DNA of 52,016 nucleotides from Chryseobacterium sp. YIM B08800 (GTDB taxonomy: Bacteria; Bacteroidota; Bacteroidia; Flavobacteriales; Weeksellaceae): NCBI RefSeq assembly GCF_026163565.1, contig NZ_JAPDKN010000048.1, forward strand, positions 1 through 52,016, in the 5' to 3' direction. The notes beneath the pieces are model-generated. The model was not told where the DNA came from. It saw nothing but the letters and a program-made list of their open reading frames with translations, and did not search any database. A program made the translations under genes and the position numbers. This document shows positions 26,982 to 34,727 of the stretch, in pieces (positions within the stretch are counted from its first letter, which is position 1; each line of letters begins with the position of its first letter).

Positions 26982-27055
26982 GTCATTCTGACGAAGGAAG
27001 AATCTCAACTTTATCATTTAGATTCTTCATTTCGCTTCGCTACATTCTGAATGAC
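26982..27055. repeat. REP/MITE-like palindromic element, copy 1 (74 bp)
   Basis: Begins GTCATTCTGACGAAGG and ends CATTCTGAATGAC, with inner arms GAAGAATCT and AGATTCTTC. A diverged copy is at 36381-36455. It lies between the CLF and deacetylase genes. Confidence 0.75.
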
Positions 27056-27096
27056 AAACAGAGCGCAATAAGAAGAATCAATTAAAACAATAAAAA

Positions 27097-27825
27097 ATGA
27101 AACATTATCCATTTATTCTATTTTATTTATTCTGTAACGTTTTTATTTATGCGTTTCACGGAAGTTTTTGGATGTATTTGTTTTGTTTATTGATGTTTTC
27201 GGCGGTTGTAGTTTGGGGCGCTTTTGATATTCAATTAGAATATTTCGTCAAGAGTTTTACTCATAAAAGAACAAAAATTAAAGAAATTGCTTTCACTTTC
27301 GATGACGGACCGACCGAATATACACCGAAATTTTTAGATTTATTAAAAGAAAATAATGTAAAAGCTACTTTTTTCTGTATCGGAAAACAGATCGAAAAAT
27401 ATCCAGAAACTTTCCAAAGGATTATAAATGAAGGCCATACGATTGGAAATCATACGTTTTCGCATTCAAATAATACCGGATTTTTATCAACTCAAAAAAT
27501 GGTGGAAGAAATCGAAAAATGTGATGAAATAATGATGAAAGTTGGAAATATTAAAACCGATTTGTACAGACCGCCTTTCGGAGTTACCAATCCGAATATT
27601 GCAAAAGCAATCAGGAAAACTCATAAAAAAAGCATTGGCTGGAATGTACGTTCTTTAGACACAATCACAGAAAACGAGAAAAAAATTTACAGAAAAGTCA
27701 CAAAAAGATTAAAAAAAGGAAGCATTATTCTGCTTCACGACACTTCCGAGAAAACGTATAATGTTTTGGTAGATTTATTGCTATTTTTGAAGGATAAAAA
27801 GTATTCGACTTTTATGGTTGATTAA
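27097..27825 (+). CDS. Polysaccharide deacetylase-family protein (NodB domain)
   Basis: 242 aa. Two N-terminal hydrophobic segments (about 5-20 and 25-42) anchor it; the NodB domain has TFDDGP (Asp69 catalytic base, Asp70 metal), GNHTFSHS (His119 and His123 metal ligands), RPPFG and a late LLHDT. The domain deacetylates N-acetylated glycans. Such a gene recurs in flexirubin loci; its substrate there is unknown, perhaps an acyl group on a lipid or sugar during pigment export. Confidence 0.85.
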   Translation: MKHYPFILFYLFCNVFIYAFHGSFWMYLFCLLMFSAVVVWGAFDIQLEYFVKSFTHKRTKIKEIAFTFDDGPTEYTPKFLDLLKENNVKATFFCIGKQIEKYPETFQRIINEGHTIGNHTFSHSNNTGFLSTQKMVEEIEKCDEIMMKVGNIKTDLYRPPFGVTNPNIAKAIRKTHKKSIGWNVRSLDTITENEKKIYRKVTKRLKKGSIILLHDTSEKTYNVLVDLLLFLKDKKYSTFMVD

Positions 27826-27831
27826 TAATTT

Positions 27832-28021
27832 TTTAAACCACAAAAGTCACAAAGCTTTTGAACACGTTAGTTTTTTTAAGTTGAATACTTTGAAAACAGA
27901 AGTTCACATAAGACGAAAATCAAAGATTTTCAAAAAACTAATGTGTTCTTTTAATACGTCGAATTGCTAACTTCAAGTAACTTAAGTGTTATAAAAAACT
28001 TTTGTGCCTTTTGCGGTTAAA
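27832..28021. repeat. Long imperfect palindromic intergenic element
   Basis: The outer arms TTTAAACCACAAAAGTCACAAAG (27832-27854) and CTTTTGTGCCTTTTGCGGTTAAA (27999-28021) are near reverse complements. An inner pair, ACGTTAGTTTTTT and AAAAAACTAATGT, matches 12 of 13. It fills the gap before lolA and may be a dispersed repeat. Confidence 0.6.
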
Positions 28022-28037
28022 CTTAAACAATAAAAAA

Positions 28038-28664
28038 ATGATTAAAAATATTGCTTTCGGGGCATTCTTATTCGTTTCAAGCTTCTTTTTTGCACAAAAC
28101 ACAGCAATGTCCGGAGTTGAAGCAAAAGCATTCGTAACCAAAGTTTCATCGGAAACCAAAGAAATAAAAACTTTACAAGCCGATTTTGTTCAAACCAAAA
28201 AAATGGATTTTTTGGATAAAAGCATCGTTACGTCCGGTAAAATGTCTTTGAAATCGCCAAATACACTGAGCTGGAAATACACAAAACCCTATCAATACAG
28301 TATTATTTTTAAGGAAAATAAAATTTTCATCAACGATCAGGGGAAAAAATCATCGGTAGATGCAAAAAGCAAAACTTTTGAAAAAATCAATAAACTGATT
28401 GTGGGAAGTTCGAACGGAAAAATGTTTAATGACCCTGAATTTGTAGTTGCTTATTTTAAAAACGGAACCTCAAACATCGCAAAGTTCACTCCTAAATCTG
28501 CTCAATTATTGAAATATATCAAACAAATTGAGCTTTATTTTCCTAAAAATCAAACGACAGTTTCACAGGTCAATATGACGGAAGCTTCGGGTGATACAAC
28601 GAATATTGTTTTCAAAAACACAAAAATCAATGCGCCGATTCCTGCTTCAGAGTTTTCTTTATAG
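28038..28664 (+). CDS. LolA-like outer-membrane lipoprotein carrier protein
   Basis: 208 aa with signal peptide (MIKNIAFGAFLFVSSFFFAQ). The mature part has the LolA beta-barrel pattern: TLQADFVQTKKMDFLDKSIV, SGKMSLKSPNTLSWKYTKPYQYS. Start is the ATG at 28038 just before the signal peptide; the open frame further upstream is palindromic element sequence. LolA proteins ferry lipoproteins; the copy in flexirubin and aryl polyene loci probably carries the hydrophobic pigment across the periplasm with the MMPL exporter. Confidence 0.85.
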   Translation: MIKNIAFGAFLFVSSFFFAQNTAMSGVEAKAFVTKVSSETKEIKTLQADFVQTKKMDFLDKSIVTSGKMSLKSPNTLSWKYTKPYQYSIIFKENKIFINDQGKKSSVDAKSKTFEKINKLIVGSSNGKMFNDPEFVVAYFKNGTSNIAKFTPKSAQLLKYIKQIELYFPKNQTTVSQVNMTEASGDTTNIVFKNTKINAPIPASEFSL

Positions 28665-29265
28665 CCTGATTTTTTTGCTGTTTGTTTCTTGCAAAACTTA
28701 TCAGCTTACGGATGTAAAATCTATTTCAAATTCGGAGAAAACCGTTGAAAATCTATACTTTTCTTCCAACGAAGATTATGTGTATAAATGTCAAATGGAT
28801 ATTTATAATAATCACGTCAGCGGAATTTTAATTATCAAAAAAATCAACGAAAATTTTCACCGCGTCGTTTTGACTTCTGATTTTGGAAATAAACTGATTG
28901 ATTTTGAAGTTTCGGAGAATGATTTTAAACTGAATTATGTTCTTCCTGATTTAGATAAAAAAATCGTCATTAATTTTTTGAAGAATGATTTTCAGGAACT
29001 TTTAAGACAAAAATATCCTGTGAATAAAAGTTTTGAAAATGAAAATTCTAAGATTTATCTTTCAAAAATTGAGAAAAAAAACTATTATTTATTTTTCAAC
29101 AAAGAAAATAATCTGCTCAAGCAAATCATTTATACAAAGAATAATAAGGAAAAAATCGATTTTAGTTTTGATGCAAAAAAACATATCTTCGCAGATAGTT
29201 TGAATCTTCAACACAAAGATTTCAAAATCAATATAAAACTATTTCAAATCACTGAAACTGAATAA
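28630..29265 (+). CDS. Lipoprotein of the flexirubin locus
   Basis: 211 aa. Start ATG at 28630, inside lolA by 35 bases, gives MRRFLLQSFLYSLIFLLFVSC, a lipoprotein signal with lipobox FVSC. The mature part is beta-rich with no catalytic motif recognised. Position next to lolA matches the outer-membrane lipoprotein that accompanies LolA in aryl polyene loci, where it may receive the pigment. That match is by context. Confidence 0.72.
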   Translation: MRRFLLQSFLYSLIFLLFVSCKTYQLTDVKSISNSEKTVENLYFSSNEDYVYKCQMDIYNNHVSGILIIKKINENFHRVVLTSDFGNKLIDFEVSENDFKLNYVLPDLDKKIVINFLKNDFQELLRQKYPVNKSFENENSKIYLSKIEKKNYYLFFNKENNLLKQIIYTKNNKEKIDFSFDAKKHIFADSLNLQHKDFKINIKLFQITETE

Positions 29266-29268
29266 ATA

Positions 29269-29640
29269 ATGCAGACCATTCTTACAGATTTTTATATTTT
29301 AAACTCCTCTGAAAAAGCAGAAAACGGAAGTTTTGTTGCGAATATTTCTCTGAATAAAGATCACGAAATTTTCAAAGGACATTTTCCGGGAAATCCTGTA
29401 ACTCCAGGAGTTTGTATGATGCAGATTGTCAAAGAACTGACTGAAGAGTTTACAGGTAAAAAATTGTTTCTAAAATCGGCCTCCAATGTGAAGTTTATGG
29501 CAATTATCAATCCTTTTGAAACACCTGATTTAATGCTTCAACTTGATATTAACGAAGGTGAAGAAGAAATTAAAGTAAAAAACACCACTTCTTTTGGCGA
29601 GACTATTGCATTGAAAATGTCAGTAAACTATAAAAAATAG
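29269..29640 (+). CDS. FabZ-like 3-hydroxyacyl-ACP dehydratase family protein
   Basis: 123 aa hot-dog fold. FKGHFPGNPVTPGVCMMQIV has the FabZ catalytic-loop histidine (His38), but the acidic residue that follows PGVxMxE in FabZ appears as Gln52. It may have altered chemistry or act as a non-catalytic subunit. It starts 3 bases after the lipoprotein gene. It is the third dehydratase-type protein of the cluster. Confidence 0.8.
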   Translation: MQTILTDFYILNSSEKAENGSFVANISLNKDHEIFKGHFPGNPVTPGVCMMQIVKELTEEFTGKKLFLKSASNVKFMAIINPFETPDLMLQLDINEGEEEIKVKNTTSFGETIALKMSVNYKK

Positions 29641-29643
29641 ATT

Positions 29644-30120
29644 ATGAAATTGATATTCTCATTTCTGACCGCTTTTTTTCTGTTCTTTCAATCTGACCTT
29701 GATGCTTTGAGAAATAGCTATGAAAAGGCGAATTCGTCAACTGCAAATACTCAAAACTTCATTGATATTGCCGAAAAACAAACCGGTTCTGATGCTGTAA
29801 CAAACGGCTACAAAGCTGCTGCGAAAATAATGGAAGCCAAAATTGTAGCCAAAAACAGAAAAGCTCTCGTAAAATCCGGCGCGACAAGTCTTGAAAGCAT
29901 TATTAAAAGCAATCCGAATAACGCAGAATTGAGAGTTATAAGAATGAGCGTTCAGGAAAATATCCCGAAAATTGTAGGTTATAGAGGAAGCTTAAAAGAC
30001 GACAAAGCTTTTCTTCTCAATAATTACAGCAAACAAAATGCAGCGCTGAAAACCTACATCAAAAAGTTTGCAGCCCAGTCTAAAACAATGACAGACGCAG
30101 AAAAAGCAATGTTAAAATAA
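29644..30120 (+). CDS. Small secreted protein of the flexirubin locus
   Basis: 158 aa; hydrophobic N-terminal signal (MKLIFSFLTAFFLFFQ), then a mostly helical, lysine- and asparagine-rich body (TAKNRKALVKSG-type helices, SNPNNAELRVIRMSVQENIP). No known motif. It sits 3 bases after the FabZ-like gene and 4 before the GT2 gene, so it is co-expressed with them. Function unknown. Confidence 0.65.
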   Translation: MKLIFSFLTAFFLFFQSDLDALRNSYEKANSSTANTQNFIDIAEKQTGSDAVTNGYKAAAKIMEAKIVAKNRKALVKSGATSLESIIKSNPNNAELRVIRMSVQENIPKIVGYRGSLKDDKAFLLNNYSKQNAALKTYIKKFAAQSKTMTDAEKAMLK

Positions 30121-30124
30121 AACA

Positions 30125-31294
30125 ATGACCCTTCCTGAAGTGCAAAATGCAATTTCTGAAAAGAAAATCTGCTTTTTAATTCCTACTTATAATAACGAAA
30201 AGACTCTGAAAAGAGTAATTGACGGCGTTTTAGAGTACACCGAAAATATTATCGTTATCAATGACGGCTCTACCGATTCTACTTTACAGATTTTAGAAAA
30301 ATATTCGATTACGGTTATTAATTTATCAGCCAATAAAGGGAAAGGAAATGCACTGAAAATAGGTTTCAGAAAGGCAAAAGAAATAGGCTATGATTATGCC
30401 ATAACCATCGATTCAGATGGACAACATTATCCTGATGATATTCCTGTTTTTGTAGAAAATCTGTTGCAAGAAAACGAAGATGTCTTACTGATTGGAAACC
30501 GAAATATGTCGCAAGACGGCATTCCGAAAAAAAGCAGTTTTGGGAATCGTTTTTCTAATTTTTGGTTTTGGTTTGAGACCGGAATCAAGCTTGAAGACAC
30601 GCAATCTGGTTATCGACTTTATCCATTACATAAAATTCCGAAAAAATATTTTACTCCAAAATTCGAATTTGAAATCGAAATTATTGTAAGAACAGCCTGG
30701 AGACACGTTCCGGTAAAAAATGTTCCGATAAAAGTTTTGTATGATCCTGCAGAAAGGGTTTCGCATTTCAGACCGTTCAAAGATTTTACAAGAATCAGTA
30801 TTTTGAATACGATTTTAGTAGCGATTACTTTGTTTTACATTATTCCGAGAAATTTTGTGAATAATTTCAAAAAAAAAAGCTTTAAAAAGTTTATTCAAGA
30901 AGATGTTTTGGAAAGTGACGGAACCAATCGTATAAAAGCATTTTCCATCGCTTTGGGCGTTTTCATAGGACTTTCTCCGTTTTGGGGATTTCAGACTTTG
31001 TTGGTGATTTCTTTATCAGTTCTTTTCAAATTGAATAAAGTTTTGGCATTTGTGGCTTCCAATGTGAGTTTGCCACCGTTTATCCCCTTTATTATTGCCG
31101 CTTCATTGTTTTTAGGAGCGCCTTTCGTTTCGGGAGAATCTAATCTTTTGGATCAGGATTTGAATTTCGATTTGGTTAAGAATAATCTGTTTCAATACAT
31201 TATCGGAAGTTTAATTCTAGCGACAACAGTTTCTACCGTTTCGGGAATTGCTGCTTTTCTTTTTCTGAATAAAGTGAATCCTGAGAATAACTGA
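30125..31294 (+). CDS. Family 2 glycosyltransferase fused to a DUF2062 membrane domain
   Basis: 389 aa. Residues 1-220 are a GT2 fold: LIPTYNNEKTLKRVIDG, VINDGSTDST, and DSD at 96-98 in ITIDSDGQHYPDD. Residues about 225-389 are a DUF2062 domain with helices (IALGVFIGLSPFWGFQTLLV). Dolichol-phosphate-mannose synthase-like transferases have similar N termini. Aryl polyene loci also carry a GT2 (ApeJ, fused to an acyltransferase). It would glycosylate a lipid or pigment carrier. It is the last gene of this plus-strand block and faces a minus-strand T9SS gene. Confidence 0.85.
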   Translation: MTLPEVQNAISEKKICFLIPTYNNEKTLKRVIDGVLEYTENIIVINDGSTDSTLQILEKYSITVINLSANKGKGNALKIGFRKAKEIGYDYAITIDSDGQHYPDDIPVFVENLLQENEDVLLIGNRNMSQDGIPKKSSFGNRFSNFWFWFETGIKLEDTQSGYRLYPLHKIPKKYFTPKFEFEIEIIVRTAWRHVPVKNVPIKVLYDPAERVSHFRPFKDFTRISILNTILVAITLFYIIPRNFVNNFKKKSFKKFIQEDVLESDGTNRIKAFSIALGVFIGLSPFWGFQTLLVISLSVLFKLNKVLAFVASNVSLPPFIPFIIAASLFLGAPFVSGESNLLDQDLNFDLVKNNLFQYIIGSLILATTVSTVSGIAAFLFLNKVNPENN

Positions 31295-31358
31295 TTTTCA
31301 TAAAAAAACTGCAAAGCCTTTCGACATTGCAGCATTAATTTAAATTTATAATTAAATT

Positions 31359-33371
31359 TTACTTTTTAATTATTTTCTGAGAATATGTTTTCCCATTTTT
31401 ATCGATTAAAACCAGCAAATAATTTCCTGCATTTAATTGTTTCACAGAAATTGATTCTCTTTCAACTTTTGTCTGTAAAACCATTCTTCCACTAAGTTCA
31501 TAGATTTTTGCCTCAATCGGAGCAAAGTTTTTGTTTGATTTAAAATTAATAATATCAAAAGTAGGATTTGGATACATTGTAAACAAATCTTGAATACTTT
31601 CGACATCTTTAGTTCCTAAATGCGTTCCTTCTACCACGTGAAGGGTTGTATTTGGCGTAACATTATCGATGACATCTACCAATCCGGAAGGCCACTTTAC
31701 CACAACTTTTGTAATTGCCGTTGCCTGCCCAATCCCAAAATGCGTATTCAATGTATTCATATTTCTGAATCCTACTCCACTTTGTACATCGCGAATCTGT
31801 TTTCCCCAAGCGCCATAAATTTCTACTCTTGCCCCAATTCCGTTTCTGTTGCTTTGAGTTCCTTGCAGAGTTACCTTTAATCATTTATTGGTATTTCCGG
31901 CATTCAGCATGATGGTATTTCCATTCTGAATATCAAGAAAACCGTCATTATTAAGATCTCCAACCGGTCTGTTGTTGTAATTTAAATTATATGGATTTGC
32001 ATTGGGAGTAAATTTAAAATTTCCATCTCCAAACATAATATTGTTTCCAGCTCCTAAAATATCCAAGAACCCATCATTATCAAAATCATAAGCAACATAT
32101 TCTCTGCTTAATCCATTGGCTGTATCATAACCCGAACCGACTGAGACATCTGCAAAAGTTCCGTCACCATTATTCTTCATCACCTTGCTGTATCCGTTTG
32201 CCGTGGAATTCATTCCCACTACAGCATCCATCCAACCATCATTATTGAAATCTCCCCAAGCTGAAGACCAAGTCTGCACAGGGTTTGCCATATTTGCTAA
32301 TGCTGCTACATTGGTGAAAGTTCCATCGCCATTATTCCGATGAAGCTCATCAATATTTCCGCCTGGTCCGGAACCTCCGCCACTGCATTTTGCGATAAAT
32401 AAATCCATGTCGCCATCATTATCATAGTCAATCCAAATTGATCCATAATTTCCACCCGAAGGAAAATCTCCCATTCCGCCTTGATTATGATTCATATTGG
32501 TTCCGTCATTCATATAAAATCTGTTGGGAGCATTATCATCACAGACAAAAGCATCCAGTTTCCCATCTTTATTAATATCTACAAAATTGGTACGCTGAGT
32601 AAGATAAAATTCGGGTTTTCTTTCTGATGTATAACCTGTTCCTGTTGCATTGGCTTTTACAAAAGCAATTCCGCTGCTAGAGCCATAAATAAGATCATTA
32701 AACCCATTATTATCGTAATCTCCGGCAGCAATACTCCAATACGGTAAAACTACGGTATTAGGAATGGTATAAGGGACTTCATTAAAAGTACCGCCTGGTT
32801 GCTGATATGCAATTACTATCTGAGTATTATTTACCACCGAAACAATATCATCTAAATAATCGCCGTTCATATCTACTACACAATGGTTATAAATTCCCGG
32901 AGCATTTACATATTGTTGATTAAAAGACAACCTATTCGGCGCAGGAACAGTTTCGGAAACAGAAAAATTAAATACTGAGCTTGTCCATCTATTATCAAAA
33001 GTGATATAATAAGTAGTTCCAGCCGTTACCCCAAAAGTGACCTGAGAAGCATATCCCGAAAAATCATCATTTGCAGCAACGCAAGTTTGACTCCCGCAAT
33101 TGCCTGTAAAAACAATAAGTCTTGTATCTACATTTTGTCCTGATAAAGCTGTAGAAACAGTAATATTACTATTTTGAGTTGCTGTATATTTGTACCACAA
33201 TGCTGCATTTCCGGCACTTCCAAGTGTACAGGCTGTCGTGAGGGCTGTACCCGTAATTGCAGGAGCAGTATGGGTTCCAAGCGAAAGATTCACTGCTGTA
33301 GCACAGGTTAATTGTGCATTTCCCCATGTTATACTACATAATACAACAAAAAAGGATAGTTTTTTTTTCAT
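31359..33371 (-). pseudogene. ASPIC/UnbV FG-GAP repeat T9SS protein interrupted by one in-frame TGA
   Basis: The frame from ATG 33371 reads 496 aa to a TGA at 31883-31881. It continues open in the same frame (no length change) to a stop at 31359, 671 codons in all. Part 1 has a signal peptide (MKKKLSFFVVLCSITWGNAQ), a beta-sandwich PPC-like domain (about 20-140) and FG-GAP/VCBS repeats with calcium-type loops (DYDNDGDMDLF, DFNNDGWMDAV, DFDNDGFLDIL). Part 2 has the rest of an ASPIC/UnbV domain (SNRNGIGARVEIYG, VGFRNMNTLNTHFGIG, VKWPSG) and a T9SS sorting domain (MYPNPTFDIINF to the C-terminal lysines). The TGA follows ...NAGNTNK and precedes LKVTLQGTQ, where the family has a conserved Trp (NxWLKV). 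A TGG-to-TGA change explains it. It could be a real nonsense mutation, a sequence error, or readthrough. The 496-aa product would lack its sorting signal. Confidence 0.8.
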
Positions 33372-33396
33372 AGTTATTTTTAGTTTGGTTTTATTT

Positions 33397-34488
33397 TTAT
33401 GGACAGTTTTGATTCAAAGAATTGATCCATTGTTTTAACAGATCCACTCCTTCATCATGAACCACCGTTCTTCCCAACAAAGGCATTCTCATACTTTCAT
33501 CCACAGAATTAAGTCTATAGTTCATTACAGATTTATTATGATTTCCAGGAGTAATTATCCTTTCCAAAGATTGATCGATAGGCTCATCTGCAGTTACACA
33601 AACTCCCATATTTGTCAAATTGGAGGTTTTATTAAAACTCAATCGTATTGCTCTATAATCACAACGTGCATTTTGCTGATGGCAATGTGCACAATTAATA
33701 TCAATATATGAACGCAAACGAATATCTAAAGGTTTACTTGTATCCCTATAATCTACCGTAGAAACAATACTTGAAGGATAACTTTGCAAATAACCTTCAT
33801 CAACGAGCTTTTGTAACTGATTTTTCAGTCCGTTTGGATAATTATAAGAAACATTAAGATTTTGAGGTTTTACACCAATCGGAACTGGTTGGTTATCCAA
33901 TTTATGACATGCATAACATTCAGATTCAGAAGGAATTCTGTAAGCCGTAGTAATAACATCATTATTACTTTTCTTAAATGTTATATTTTTTGAACTTCCG
34001 CTTGTGAAATCTGCTCCTGTCACCAAATTTGCTTCAGTTTGGTCATCATTCCACAGATATTCAGCAAATATCCAGCCGCTTGCTTTTTTTATCATTAATC
34101 TCGTCTCAATAATTTTTGTAGTATTATTGGGCTGAACAGTATTATAATAAAAGTTTTTAATTAAAACTGTTCCCACAGGAAAATTCAATGACTGATCATC
34201 TGAAACATAACTTGCTTTGGTAGATTCCGGCATCCAGATAAATCTCTTTTTGAGAGCATAATCTGTAAAAAGAGAGCTTGCCGGTTCATAAGGTATCACT
34301 TTTTTTGAGGGATCTAAGTTTTTTAAATCTCCCTTAAAAAAAGAATAAGTTGAAAGTTTTGCATAGGGAACTGCGTCGATATTAAAGTTAACAAACGAAC
34401 TTTCTGTTTCTACAGCTTCCATTTTTTCATCACTTTTACATGAAATAAGTAGTAAAAAAGATAAAACTAAAAAATAGATTTTTTTCAT
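33397..34488 (-). CDS. SO_2930-type diheme cytochrome c lipoprotein
   Basis: 363 aa. Lipoprotein signal (MKKIYFLVLSFLLLISC). Two CxxCH heme sites: CYACH near residue 190 and CAHCH near 266. The order matches the SO_2930 family of diheme c-type cytochromes, of unknown electron partner. It is 25 bases upstream of the interrupted ASPIC protein on the same strand, so the two are probably co-transcribed. Not obviously linked with the pigment genes. The outer-membrane location is inferred from the lipobox. Confidence 0.85.
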   Translation of the reverse strand: MKKIYFLVLSFLLLISCKSDEKMEAVETESSFVNFNIDAVPYAKLSTYSFFKGDLKNLDPSKKVIPYEPASSLFTDYALKKRFIWMPESTKASYVSDDQSLNFPVGTVLIKNFYYNTVQPNNTTKIIETRLMIKKASGWIFAEYLWNDDQTEANLVTGADFTSGSSKNITFKKSNNDVITTAYRIPSESECYACHKLDNQPVPIGVKPQNLNVSYNYPNGLKNQLQKLVDEGYLQSYPSSIVSTVDYRDTSKPLDIRLRSYIDINCAHCHQQNARCDYRAIRLSFNKTSNLTNMGVCVTADEPIDQSLERIITPGNHNKSVMNYRLNSVDESMRMPLLGRTVVHDEGVDLLKQWINSLNQNCP

Positions 34489-34662
34489 TTAATTCAATGG
34501 TATTGGAAAAACGAATATAAATATTTAACACAATCACCACCAAACATTTTCACATAAAATAAATAATTTTAACTATTTTTTTTTAACAAAACAAGCAAAT
34601 AGCAATACATTTATTAAAAATATTAAAACAACAAAACAATAAACACAATTGTTTGTTAAACT

Positions 34663-34691
34663 AAAAAAACTATAAGAATTGGTTCTTATAG
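34663..34691 (-). terminator. Terminator at the end of the minus-strand flexirubin block
   Basis: Arms CTATAAGAA (34670-34678) and TTCTTATAG (34683-34691), loop TTGG. On the minus strand the stem is followed directly by TTTTTTTAG. The plus strand has a T-run a few bases after the stem too, so it may work both ways. It separates the C45 gene from the cytochrome gene. Confidence 0.75.
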
Positions 34692-34727
34692 CTCTTTTTT
34701 AATTAAACACTTTATTGTAAAAACAAT

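Noticed and set aside
31663..31884. Frameshift in the ASPIC protein (an overlapping 73-aa frame)
   Set aside because: The distance between the two parts is a multiple of three and the original frame stays open after one TGA; the overlapping frame is not the family sequence.
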